Assembly: GCA_938028835.1 (NCBI GenBank)
Contig: CALIMJ010000008.1
Span: 1 to 64,000, forward strand
Direction: 5' to 3'
DNA from: an uncultured bacterium
GTDB taxonomy: Bacteria > Sysuimicrobiota > Sysuimicrobiia > Sysuimicrobiales > Sysuimicrobiaceae
Length of the DNA: 64,000 nucleotides
In this document: positions 1 to 8,835 of the stretch, piece by piece
How the letters are laid out: the number at the start of each line of letters is the position of its first letter
How positions within the stretch are numbered: the stretch's first letter is position 1
Program-made: the position numbers and the translations under genes
The notes under the pieces: generated by a model
The model's input: only the letters and a program-made list of their open reading frames with translations
Database searches by the model: none
Told to the model about the DNA's origin: nothing

Positions 1-39
1 ATCGCCAGGAACCTCAAGGATCTGGGCTATGGGTATTGA
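1..39 (+). CDS. C-terminal fragment of an upstream gene (..IARNLKDLGYGY*), possibly a type I R-M HsdM-like methylase tail
   Basis: Frame 1 reads atc gcc agg aac ctc aag gat ctg ggc tat ggg tat tga; the tail resembles HsdM C-termini (from memory). Confidence 0.4.
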   Translation: MARNLKDLGYGY

Positions 40-319
40 GCAACTGCTGAAAGAGAAACGGGAGGAGATCCTCCGGATCGCCGCCAAGCATGGCGCGCGG
101 AACGTGCGCGTGTTCGGCTCGGTAGCCCGAGGCGAAGCGGACGAGCAAAGCGACATCGACTTTCTGGTTGAGTTCGAGCCGGGCCGGAGCCTCCTGGATC
201 ATGCAGCCTTGGTTCTCGAACTCGAAGAGCTTCTCGGACGCAAGGTGGACGTGGTTACGGAAGGGGGCCTGTACTGGCTCCTGCGTAGGCGAATTCTGAA
301 GGAGGCCCGCGCGCTATGA
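29..319 (+). CDS. mntA: MNT-type nucleotidyltransferase (antitoxin of HEPN/MNT pair)
   Basis: GSVARGEADEQSDIDFLV nucleotidyltransferase motif; 96 aa; followed by overlapping DUF86 gene. Confidence 0.9.
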   Translation: MGIEQLLKEKREEILRIAAKHGARNVRVFGSVARGEADEQSDIDFLVEFEPGRSLLDHAALVLELEELLGRKVDVVTEGGLYWLLRRRILKEARAL

Positions 320-702
320 CCAAGGACCCGCGGGTTTATCTCGCCCACATCATGGAGTGCATCCAGAAGATCGAGCGGTTCACCGCCGATGGGAAGAACC
401 GCTTTCTCGGAGACGCGATGGTCCAGGACGCGGTCCTGCGCAACTTCGAGGTCATCGGCGAAGCCGCCAAGCGGCTTGACGCCGCCTACCGGGCAGCCCA
501 CCCGGAGATCCCTTGGCGTGCTCTGGCGGGCCTGCGGGATGTGCTCATCCACCAGTATGAAGGCGTAGACCTGGAGAAGGTCTGGGCCATAGTGGAGCAT
601 GAACTGCCGGGTCTCCGGCGGGCCATCGCGGCCCTACTGCCGCCCCTCGACCAACTCGAGCGCGAACTGGCGGGAGAAGACGAAGCCGGAGAGGGCTCGT
701 AA
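316..702 (+). CDS. hepT: HepT-like HEPN ribonuclease toxin (DUF86)
   Basis: RDVLIHQY matches RX4HXY; GEAAKRL; ATGA overlap with MNT gene. Confidence 0.9.
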   Translation: MTKDPRVYLAHIMECIQKIERFTADGKNRFLGDAMVQDAVLRNFEVIGEAAKRLDAAYRAAHPEIPWRALAGLRDVLIHQYEGVDLEKVWAIVEHELPGLRRAIAALLPPLDQLERELAGEDEAGEGS

Positions 703-818
703 TGGTAGGGGAAACTCTCCTCTCGGGGACCAACGTTCGAAGGGAACGGACAGCCGAGATGCAATCGGTGGGGCAGGAGATTGGGACGAGCGTGAAGGAG
801 CTGGGCTATGCCGGGTGA
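702..818 (+). other. 38-aa ORF MVGETLLSGTNVRRERTAEMQSVGQEIGTSVKELGYAG, a likely remnant tail of a larger protein
   Basis: Starts in a TAATG overlap with the hepT stop; C-terminus repeats the I-x3-[LV]-K-[DE]-L-G-Y tail seen at positions 1-39. Confidence 0.35.
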
Positions 819-957
819 CAAAGGGGCTGCTCTTCCGTCGGCGGCGCCGGAGCGCCGGAGAGCGTGCAGCCGAGGCGGAGCCAAAACCGGGAGGCCCAGG
901 GCGGGTGGCAGTCCGCTCGCCCCGGCGCACGGACCGGAGCGTCAGGGACCAGCGTGG

Positions 958-2097
958 TCAGCGCATGTTGCCCGTGTGCCCGAGGGAGAAGCGGCCCGGC
1001 TGGGGCCACACGGTGAGGCCGTGGGGACCCCGGCCGACCCGGATCCGGGCCACCAGGGTGCCCGAACGCGTGTCGAACGCGTACACCTCGTCGTCGTAAC
1101 GACCCGAAACCCACAGCTCCCGCCCATCAGGAGTGAAGTTCCCCATGTCGGGGCTACCCCCGCCGGGGACCGGCCAGCGGGAGAGAACCTGGAGCGTCCG
1201 CGCATCCAGGACGGCAATGCTGCCCGGTCCGTGCCTAGCGCCGTAGACGGTGTGCCAGCCGCGGTTCGTTACATACACCCGCCGGCCCTGGGAGTCCGGG
1301 TACACGCCGTGGGCGCCGATCCCGGTTCGGACGAACCCGACCACACGGAGGGGCTCGCCATCGACCACGTGCACGCCGTCCCGGAGCAGATCCGCCACGA
1401 GGAACCTGCGTCCGTCAGGCACCAGACGCACGTCCTGGGGCATGGCCCCGAGTTGCAGGACGCCGAGGATTCGCCGGGAACGCGTGTCTACCTTCACCAG
1501 CCGACCGTCGAACTCGCAGCTCAGCAGGAAGTACGCGCCGTCGGCGGAGAAGTCCAAATGGTTGGGGCCTCGACAGGGGATCGCCACGCTGGCCGTGAGG
1601 TGGAAGGTGCGTGGATCCCGGAAGTCCAGGCGCCGCAGGCCCTCGGCGACCACCACCGCGAACCGGCCGTCGGGCGTGAAGTACAGGTTGTAGGGGTCCT
1701 CCACGGCCACTGGGCGCCCCGGCCGGCCAGACCGCGGGTCGATGGGCGTGAGGCTGTTTGAGCCGTTGTTGTTCACCCACAGGACCCGCAGGTCGTAGGA
1801 GGGCACCACGTGCTGGGGCGCCGCTCCCACCTGGAAGGTGGTGAGGAGCTGCCGCTTCGCAGGATCCAGCACCGTGACGGTGTCGGACAGGCTGTTGGGT
1901 ACGTAGACCCGTACGGGCAGAGTCCACAGGTCCGCGCGCAGGCCAGCCACGGGTGGTGACGGCACCTGCGTGGGCGCCGGCCGGCTCAGGGCGGGGAGGG
2001 GGGATGAGCGGCCGGCGGGGCCGGAGCAGGCGGCCAGTCCCAGCACCACCAGGGCGAGCGCCGCGCGCGGACCTCGAAACCGCAGGGGACTCCTCAC
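958..2097 (-). CDS. YVTN/YncE-like beta-propeller lipoprotein
   Basis: Lipobox-like LGLAACSG and repeated ..PDGR..V.. blades; GTG start overlaps upstream stop. Confidence 0.8.
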   Translation of the reverse strand: MRSPLRFRGPRAALALVVLGLAACSGPAGRSSPLPALSRPAPTQVPSPPVAGLRADLWTLPVRVYVPNSLSDTVTVLDPAKRQLLTTFQVGAAPQHVVPSYDLRVLWVNNNGSNSLTPIDPRSGRPGRPVAVEDPYNLYFTPDGRFAVVVAEGLRRLDFRDPRTFHLTASVAIPCRGPNHLDFSADGAYFLLSCEFDGRLVKVDTRSRRILGVLQLGAMPQDVRLVPDGRRFLVADLLRDGVHVVDGEPLRVVGFVRTGIGAHGVYPDSQGRRVYVTNRGWHTVYGARHGPGSIAVLDARTLQVLSRWPVPGGGSPDMGNFTPDGRELWVSGRYDDEVYAFDTRSGTLVARIRVGRGPHGLTVWPQPGRFSLGHTGNMR

Positions 2098-3158
2098 GCG
2101 TCGGGCTCCAGGGCGAGCGTGGTCCGCAGCCAGTTCAGGAGGCCGTCCAGGGCCGAAGGGGCGGGCTGGACGCCGGTACGATCCGCGACCCCCAGGAGGA
2201 CGTCGGCGCTGAGTTCCGCCACGAGGGTGATCGCCCAGCCAGCATGTTGCCAGTGGACCAGGTGACGCAGGCCCGAGGAACGCAGCCAGACAGGCCCGCC
2301 ACGTCGGTAGATCACCCGGCTGCCTGCCGCGGGAGGCCCAGATGCCTGGGGCCGCCAGGACACCACCAGGGTCGTGAGGCCGTCGGAGTAAGCCCTGCGC
2401 ACCGTGGTGCCACGGTCCTCCAGGAGGAAGGCGGTGACGGGACTGAAGCCCTCCGGGAGCTGCACGTCGGGCAGAGGCTGTTCGAACACGGACCTCAGCT
2501 GCTGGAGCGTCGCTGGCCGGGGAGGAGGTTCCTCGCGCAGCTGCAGGTCGGCGGGGAGCTTCCGAAACCGCATCCAGCCTACGGGACGGGGCGTGAAGTT
2601 GAGGAAGCTGCTGAACTCGCGTGCAGCACCGTCCGCGGAGGTCCGTTCGGATCGGAGGATAACCCCCGTGCGCACGTCCACGTGGACCGTGGCCGTGGGA
2701 CGACCGGCCTGTCGGGGTACGATCCTCAACCGCTCGGTCTGCCGACCCAAAAGGCGGGAGGGTGCCGAGCTGACGGAGTAGTTGCGCGCAAGCCAGGCGA
2801 GCTGCTGGCGGGCGGAGACTTGAGGCCGGTAGGCCCGGTACACGCGGCCGCGGCGGGTGTGCGGGTCGTACTCCAGCGTCCGGTCGGCCGCGTGCCAGAC
2901 CACCCGTCGGTTCTGTCCGCCGGACAGGGAGCGATACACGAGCCGTGTCCCCACCGCGGGGTCGTGCTGGACGTGGGCCAGGGCGAGGTGGGCCTGCTGG
3001 CCCTCCCACGTGGCAACCAGCTGCTCGGCGGAGTAGGCCACCTGTTCTTGAGCAACGGCTGCCCGCAGGAGGAGCTCGAGGGGCGGTGCCTGTGCAGCTG
3101 CCGGCCGGAGCGGAAGGCCCAGGGAGACCAGCAGGAGTGCAGCTGGAAGCGGCCTCAA
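2094..3158 (-). CDS. MucB/RseB-like sigma-factor regulatory / LolA-like periplasmic protein
   Basis: Signal peptide, RseB-like LVYRS..NRRVVW..RT..YDP..; position directly after the anti-sigma gene; TTGA overlap. Confidence 0.65.
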   Translation of the reverse strand: MRPLPAALLLVSLGLPLRPAAAQAPPLELLLRAAVAQEQVAYSAEQLVATWEGQQAHLALAHVQHDPAVGTRLVYRSLSGGQNRRVVWHAADRTLEYDPHTRRGRVYRAYRPQVSARQQLAWLARNYSVSSAPSRLLGRQTERLRIVPRQAGRPTATVHVDVRTGVILRSERTSADGAAREFSSFLNFTPRPVGWMRFRKLPADLQLREEPPPRPATLQQLRSVFEQPLPDVQLPEGFSPVTAFLLEDRGTTVRRAYSDGLTTLVVSWRPQASGPPAAGSRVIYRRGGPVWLRSSGLRHLVHWQHAGWAITLVAELSADVLLGVADRTGVQPAPSALDGLLNWLRTTLALEPDA

Positions 3159-3592
3159 GGGTTGTCCTCCACGGGGTCGGGCAGAAATGCCGAGAGGAAA
3201 GAGGCCAGCCCCACATCCCTCAGGGGGGTGTGCGTGGCCAGTCGGGCGTGCTCCCGCAGCTCCCGCACCGCCCCACCGGACCCTGGGGGCAGGTGGGAGA
3301 CCCGAGCCGACGCCACTGCCAGGAGGGCGGTAGCGCCCGCCACCGCCAGCCACCGACCCCCGTGCAGAAGGGGCCGAGGAGGGCGCGGATCGGTCCTAAG
3401 GAGGCGGGGCAGAAGCTGCGGATCGGGATCGGGCGGTTTGGCGGCAGCCAGCAGGCGACGGAGGGCCCGGAGGTCTGAGACCGTCTCGCGGCACGCCGGG
3501 CACTCTGCCAAGTGGGCGGCGACCTCCGCGGCCTCGTGCGCGGACAGGGCGCCGTCCACGTACCCGCTCAACAGGTCCTGCGGGTGCCTCAT
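3155..3592 (-). CDS. Zinc-finger (ZAS) anti-sigma factor
   Basis: HLAECPACRET (HxxxCxxC), ATGA overlap with sigma gene. Confidence 0.85.
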   Translation of the reverse strand: MRHPQDLLSGYVDGALSAHEAAEVAAHLAECPACRETVSDLRALRRLLAAAKPPDPDPQLLPRLLRTDPRPPRPLLHGGRWLAVAGATALLAVASARVSHLPPGSGGAVRELREHARLATHTPLRDVGLASFLSAFLPDPVEDNP

Positions 3593-4170
3593 CCCAGTTC
3601 GCCTCGCCTGACCGCGTCCACGTACGCCCGCAGCCACTCCCGCAGAGCCAGTCGGCCCCGGTGGAGCCTGGACCGTACGGTGCCGGGCGGGCAGCGGAGG
3701 ACGCGGGCGGCGTCCTCATAGGACAGCCCCTCGAGGTCCACGAGGATCACCGCCGCCCGGAACTCCGGCGGCAGGGCGTTCAGAGCTCTCTGGACCGGCC
3801 CGTCCAGCTGCTCCTCCAAAGCGGCTTCCGGGTCTGCCCAGCTCTCGGTGGCCAGCAACTTCCCGGACAGGTCGTCCAGGGGCAGGTGGGACTGCCGGCG
3901 CTGGCGCCGCGTCCGGTCCACGAAGGAGTTGTACAGGATACGCAGCCACCACCGGTCAAACCGCGTACCCGGCCGGAAGCGGGAGAAGGCCCGGAGGGCC
4001 TCCTCCGCCGCTTCCTGGACCAGGTCGGCTGCCTCCTCCGGGTTCCCCGTCAGCCGGTAGGCGAAGCGGTAGGCCGACCGCCAGTACGCCTCCACGAGGC
4101 GCCCGAACTCCGCCCGAGCGTCCTGCGTCCCGGCACCCTGCGAGGGCAGCGAGCCGGCCTCCGCTTCCAT
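3589..4170 (-). CDS. ECF RNA polymerase sigma factor (SigE/RpoE type)
   Basis: NPEEAADLVQEAAEEALRAF region 2, LEGLSYEDAARVLRCPPGTVRSRLHRGRLALRE region 4. Confidence 0.93.
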   Translation of the reverse strand: MEAEAGSLPSQGAGTQDARAEFGRLVEAYWRSAYRFAYRLTGNPEEAADLVQEAAEEALRAFSRFRPGTRFDRWWLRILYNSFVDRTRRQRRQSHLPLDDLSGKLLATESWADPEAALEEQLDGPVQRALNALPPEFRAAVILVDLEGLSYEDAARVLRCPPGTVRSRLHRGRLALREWLRAYVDAVRRGELG

Positions 4171-4176
4171 AACCGT

Positions 4177-4545
4177 TTACTTGAGCACCGTCACGCGGGC
4201 GGCGGTGTACGCGGCCTGCCTGCCGGAGCCGCGCCACGTGCCCAGCACCCGCACCACGGAGCCCCGCTTCAGCTCCGTGGCCGTTACGCTCTTGCCCCCC
4301 CGCAGGAACTGCGTGGACGCCGCTTCGTCAATCCGGATCCGGGCACGCCGGGCCATGGGTCCTTGGAACACGCGGTCTACGGACAGCTCAAACCAGCGCT
4401 TCGAGACCTCCACCACGGTTCCCTGCACCTCGAAGGACGGGCTGGCGCTGGGTGCCGGGCGCTTCGTGGATGTCGCCGCACCTGCGGAGATCACGCTGCC
4501 TGCCACGAGAACTGTGGCCAGGCTCGCCGCCAACCAGCTTCTCAT
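4177..4545 (-). CDS. Secreted 122-aa protein, DUF5666/OB-fold-like
   Basis: Signal peptide then EVQGTVVEVSKRWFEL...; ATG at 4545; ends 7 bp before the sigma gene. Confidence 0.55.
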   Translation of the reverse strand: MRSWLAASLATVLVAGSVISAGAATSTKRPAPSASPSFEVQGTVVEVSKRWFELSVDRVFQGPMARRARIRIDEAASTQFLRGGKSVTATELKRGSVVRVLGTWRGSGRQAAYTAARVTVLK

Positions 4546-4726
4546 CGCACCACCTCCAGGGGTCGATCTCAACCCGCTAGCGCAAAAACCGTCCCGGAGG
4601 TTCCCGGCGGGACCGCCGGCTGCCAGGGGGGCCGCGACCTGGCGGACCTTCGTCCCCGGGAACCGCAGGACAGGCTGCTGCGCTATTCCCTTGGGGGCCT
4701 TCCAGGTCTCCCAGGAGGTGAGCGCG

Positions 4727-4933
4727 ATGGGGTTCGGCGGGATCGGCGCGTCGGAGCTTGTGGTCATCCTCGTGATCGCCCTCCTCATCTTCGGACCCTC
4801 GCGCCTAGCGGAGATCGGGTCCTCCCTGGGAAAGGCGGTCCGGGACTTCCGCAAGGCGATGCAGGACGAGGACCACCGGGAGGGGCTGAGGGAACGGGAA
4901 GTCAGCGGGAGCGGGTCGGCTTCGGATCGGTGA
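4727..4933 (+). CDS. tatA: Sec-independent protein translocase TatA/E
   Basis: MGFGGIGASELVVILVIALLIFGPSRLAEIGSSLGKAVRDFRKAM. Confidence 0.92.
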   Translation: MGFGGIGASELVVILVIALLIFGPSRLAEIGSSLGKAVRDFRKAMQDEDHREGLREREVSGSGSASDR

Positions 4934-4946
4934 GCTGGGGACGGTT

Positions 4947-6284
4947 CTAGGGCGTGCGCACCTCGGGAGGGTCCAGAATTTGTGTCACGGTACCCACACG
5001 GTAGCCCAGGCGTTGCAGCGTCCGGATCACGTCCGGGAGGATCCGCATTGTGTTCGGAATCCCCTGGTGCAGGAGGACGATGCTCCCGCCGAACGCCCGG
5101 GAGAGCAGCCGAGTGCGCAGCCGCCCGGGGTCGCCGATCCGGTAGTCGCCGGGGTTGTCCGTCCACAGGACGACCAACAGCCCCAGGGCGGAGGCCGCCT
5201 GGAGCACATGGCGGTCGTAGCCCCCACCTGGAGGACGCAGGTACCGCGGCCGGACCCCCGTTGCGGCTTCCACGGCCCGCTGGGCCCGTTCCAGCTCCCC
5301 GCGCAGCTCCGCGGCCTCTAGACGGGTGAGCGGCACGTGCCGGTACCCGTGGTTGCCGATCTCGTGGCCCTCCCGCACCATGGCCCGCGCGAAGTACGGG
5401 TACTGGTCCACGCGCGCGCCCACGAGGAAGAAGGTGGCGTGGACTCCGAGGCGGCGCAGGGTGTCCAGCAGCAGGGGTGTGTACAGCGGCTCCGGGCCGT
5501 CGTCGAAGGTAAAGGCCACGGACCTGCTCGGAGGACGTGCGCGGGATACCGTACCATCTACCACCCCTCCCACCAGCATCCCCAGCAGCCGGGTGCGCAA
5601 GGGGTCCGTCCAGTCCCAGACGGCCTGCCAGGTGTCGGTGGCGATCCTGGGAGAGCTCGCTTTGGGGGATCTCCGGCCGACCTTGAGGGGCGGGACCCCG
5701 TGGGGGAAGGAAGGGTGCACCCACGTGCGCGGCAGTCTGCGGACCACCTGTGCCGGCGGTAGCCCCAGGAGGGACTGCACTTCCGCCCGTGTTGCGGCCG
5801 CGGTGAAGCCCACGTCCTGGCGGTGGCCGTCGAAGGGGTCGGAGTGTTCTTCGAGGGCGGTGACGTCCAACTCGTCCAACACCGGGACGTCCTCGAAGGT
5901 CCGGCGGAGCAGGGTCCCCACGGTGGTCTGCAGGGCCAGCAAGGGGTCCGGCTCCGAGGACTGGTAGGTCACGGTGACCGCGGCCACCGTGATGAACCCG
6001 TTGGTGTCGACCGCGATACGCGCCACGCGCGACTCCAGGCCCGCGCGCCGGACCGACGCCAGGATGGCTTTCTCGGCGTGGGGGAACGTCCCCGCGAGCC
6101 GGACCCCCCGCCTACCGCCTGCGGATGCCTCGGGGCCAGGCACCTGCAGGGCGCACAGGAGGAACCCCAGGAGGGCCGCCAGCGCTTTGCGCCGGCGACG
6201 GAAGGCCGCGGTGGGGCTGCGGGGGTTCGGCGTATGGGAGCTGCAGGGCATCCGGCTTATTTTACTCTCCGTGTCCGGGGCCAC
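4947..6284 (-). CDS. Polysaccharide deacetylase (NodB domain)
   Basis: VAFTFDDGPEPLYTPLLL, HEIGNHGYRH, RPPGGGYD; 5' start uncertain. Confidence 0.88.
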   Translation of the reverse strand: MAPDTESKISRMPCSSHTPNPRSPTAAFRRRRKALAALLGFLLCALQVPGPEASAGGRRGVRLAGTFPHAEKAILASVRRAGLESRVARIAVDTNGFITVAAVTVTYQSSEPDPLLALQTTVGTLLRRTFEDVPVLDELDVTALEEHSDPFDGHRQDVGFTAAATRAEVQSLLGLPPAQVVRRLPRTWVHPSFPHGVPPLKVGRRSPKASSPRIATDTWQAVWDWTDPLRTRLLGMLVGGVVDGTVSRARPPSRSVAFTFDDGPEPLYTPLLLDTLRRLGVHATFFLVGARVDQYPYFARAMVREGHEIGNHGYRHVPLTRLEAAELRGELERAQRAVEAATGVRPRYLRPPGGGYDRHVLQAASALGLLVVLWTDNPGDYRIGDPGRLRTRLLSRAFGGSIVLLHQGIPNTMRILPDVIRTLQRLGYRVGTVTQILDPPEVRTP

Positions 6285-6413
6285 GGCTTACCGGCCCCAG
6301 GAAAGGCGCTGCGGGACAGGCCCGGATGCGTCCTCGCCAGCCCGGGGGGGGCGTGCGGCCTCGGCCTGCGGTAATCGCACCGTAGCGTGAGCGGAGGCCG
6401 GAGGTTCCCGCAC

Positions 6414-7439
6414 ATGCCGTCCGAGGCGCTGGAACGTGAGGTCCGCTGGGCGGTGCGTCTGGCGTGGCTGGCCTTGTTCCTGTGGCTGGCGTCACGGCTG
6501 CGGACGAGCCTGCTGACCCTGACCGTGTCTGCGCTGGTGGCGGCCCTGGTCTCCCCGCTGGCGGACTGGGCCGCCGGGAAGGCCGGGGGCCGGCGTGGGG
6601 TGGGCGCCAACGTGGCAGTGGGAGCCTGCCTGGCGGCGGTGGCGGTGAGCGTGCGCCTGCTGGCCGGCCCCGTGGGCCGCGAGATCGCCCGCCTGGTGGC
6701 TCTGGCTCCCGCATACGCACGCCTGGCGGCGCAACACCTGGCCGAGCTGGAAGCTCGCGGGGGGTTCTTCGGCCAAAACGGAGGCCTGACGCGGCTTGTG
6801 ACCTCCGCGGCCGCGGTTGCGGTGGAGCGGGTGGTGAGCGGGTCGGTGGCCGTGGGCAGCCACGCCTACGCAGTCTTCCTGGTCCCGGTGCTCGCCTTTT
6901 TCCTCCTGAAGGACGGGCCGCAACTCGGCCGTGCTGCCGGGATGTGGCTCCCGCTTCCCTGGCGAGACCCCGCCGCCCGGGCCGTGCGAGCGATGGCGTG
7001 GGCCCTGAACCGCTACCTCGTCGGTCTCCTGTTCATCGCGGCGTTCACGTGGTTGGTGCTGTGGGTCGGGTTGTGGCGGCTGGCGATCCCGAACGCCTTG
7101 GGCTGGTCGGCGCTGGTGGCCGCCGCCGAGACCGTCCCCTACCTCGGCCCGCTGTTCGCCCTGGTGACGCTGGGAACCGCGGCGTTCGCCCGGGGAATCC
7201 ACACCGGCGTGACCGTGGTTCTCTTACTGTTGGCGGTGCGCGGGGCCGTAGACGCCGTGGTGGCTCCCCTGGTGTTCCGAAACCTGCTGCGGCTGCACCC
7301 GGTGGTGGTGATCGGCAGCGTGCTGGTCGGGACGGAGCTGTTCGGGGTCCTCGGGGCCTTCCTGGCAGCCCCGACCGCCACCGCGGTCGCAATCCTCCTT
7401 CGGTCGCTGGCGGAACAGACGCCACGACAGGGTCGTTAG
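6414..7439 (+). CDS. AI-2E family transporter (PerM-like)
   Basis: Multi-TM protein with LVPVLAFFLLKDGP, ETVPYLGPLFALV, VVVIGSVLVGTELFGVLGAFLAAP. Confidence 0.85.
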   Translation: MPSEALEREVRWAVRLAWLALFLWLASRLRTSLLTLTVSALVAALVSPLADWAAGKAGGRRGVGANVAVGACLAAVAVSVRLLAGPVGREIARLVALAPAYARLAAQHLAELEARGGFFGQNGGLTRLVTSAAAVAVERVVSGSVAVGSHAYAVFLVPVLAFFLLKDGPQLGRAAGMWLPLPWRDPAARAVRAMAWALNRYLVGLLFIAAFTWLVLWVGLWRLAIPNALGWSALVAAAETVPYLGPLFALVTLGTAAFARGIHTGVTVVLLLLAVRGAVDAVVAPLVFRNLLRLHPVVVIGSVLVGTELFGVLGAFLAAPTATAVAILLRSLAEQTPRQGR

Positions 7440-7562
7440 ACTGGACTGGCTCCGCTTTCGGGATGCGGCGCTGAGGCTCGTGTCTGGTGCCGACGGTTGC
7501 GGTCCCGCCGGGCAGGTTGAACAACACGGGCCCACGTGCAGGCCCGTACCAGCCCCAGCGGT

Positions 7563-8204
7563 CTACGCGTAGCGCCCAGGAGCGTTAGGCGCTTCTACCC
7601 GCGTACCGTCGGACAGTGCCAGGACCGAGGCAAGGCCTAGATCCACGCCTACCAGCTCCCCCTGCCGGACGGTCGGGTCGGACCGCTCCACCTCACACGC
7701 GAAGCTTACATACCAGCGGTCGGCTTCGCGGGCGACGCTGGCCGAGAGAATGCGGGCCCTGCTCGCCGCCATCAGCGCCAGGAGCTTCTCCGTGCGCTCC
7801 TTGGTGCGCACCTTGCCGATGCGGGGCAGCTGCACGTGGCGGGTGAATACCCGGATGGAGCCGGTAAAGCGCGCTGTGTTGTCGTCCAGGTACTTCTTGC
7901 GCTTGAACCGGGGCCTGCCCGCCCGACACTTTCGCCAGTTCCGGAAGGCGCGGGTCCCTAAACGCTTCCTGCGGAGCACACTTGGACACCTCCACCCACC
8001 AGGGGGCGTGCTGCCGCTTCCAGCGGTTCCACTCCCGGTGGAGCTCAGCAGCGGTGGGGACGGCCTTCCCCTCGTTCAGCGCCTGCAGGCAACGTTCAAG
8101 GCCCAGTTGTAGGCGAAGCGGGCGGCCCCCACGTGCTGGGCCAGGGCTTCCCGCTGCACCCTGTTAGGGTCCAGCTCAAAGCGGAACGCCTGAGTTACCC
8201 ACAC
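7563..8204 (-). pseudogene. tnpB: TnpB/OrfB (RuvC-like RNA-guided nuclease ancestor), frameshifted and truncated
   Basis: TQAFRFELDPNRVQREALAQHVGAARFAYNWAL | ERCLQALNEG..EVSKCAPQEAFRD | RAFRNWRKCRAGRPRFKRKKY..LVGVDLGLASVLALSDGTRVEAP spread over three frames; ORF stops after RuvC-I. Confidence 0.85.
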
Positions 8205-8755
8205 TGCAGAACCTCCACCGCCTTCCTGGCCCGGTCGCGAGCGGAACGGCGGCCATAGAGGCGGCCGCAGGCCGAGGTAAGGATCTCCAGGATTTCCTGA
8301 ACGAGATCATCCCTGACCTCTCCCTCTTCCACCACCACAATTTGCTTCCCGGCTGAGGCCAAGGCTGCTTCTACCATCTCAAACCCGAAGCGGGCCAGGC
8401 GATCTCTGTGCTCCACCACAATGCGGCTCACCTTTGTGTCCCTGAGAACCTTAAGCAGCTTCCTGCGCCTGCCGTTGAGCCCTGAGCCGATCTCCGTCAC
8501 TACCGTCCACTCCTCCAGGCCCTGCTCCCGGGCGAAGATCTGGAGCCGCTCTACCTGGCGCTCCAGATCGGCCTTCTGGTCCCTGGAAGCGACTCTGGCG
8601 TAGAGCACCGTTTTGCCCTTCGGGTAGACCTCCTCCACCAGAATGGTGCCAGTGGGAAGCTGGCGAGCTGGAACAGGGAGCTTCCCTGACCTGAACCACC
8701 GCCAGGCGGTGATGTAGCTGATGCCCTGGAGACGAGCCCAGTCTGAGAGTTTCAT
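8195..8755 (-). CDS. tnpA: IS607-family serine recombinase TnpA (catalytic Ser appears replaced by Ala)
   Basis: MKLSDWARLQGISYITAWRWFRSGKLPVPARQLPTGTILV HTH, YARVASRDQKADLERQ, HRDRLARFGFEMVE, ILTSACGRLYGRRSARDRARKA. Confidence 0.9.
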   Translation of the reverse strand: MKLSDWARLQGISYITAWRWFRSGKLPVPARQLPTGTILVEEVYPKGKTVLYARVASRDQKADLERQVERLQIFAREQGLEEWTVVTEIGSGLNGRRRKLLKVLRDTKVSRIVVEHRDRLARFGFEMVEAALASAGKQIVVVEEGEVRDDLVQEILEILTSACGRLYGRRSARDRARKAVEVLQCG

Positions 8756-8835
8756 CAGTAATAAACAATGGGCAGCTGTCACCCCAGCGTGGGGGTAGTC
8801 CCCCAAGTCGGCTGAGCGGTCCGCGGGGTTACGGC

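Larger units (their letters stand above)
7563..8755 (-). mobile_element. Degenerate IS607-family element (tnpA + truncated tnpB)
   Basis: IS607-type resolvase followed by a frameshifted, C-truncated TnpB/OrfB; termini not precisely defined. Confidence 0.8.

Noticed and set aside
703-957. ORF 599-1099 (+) as a real gene
   Set aside because: Out of frame with hepT and runs antisense through the beta-propeller gene; no recognisable motifs.
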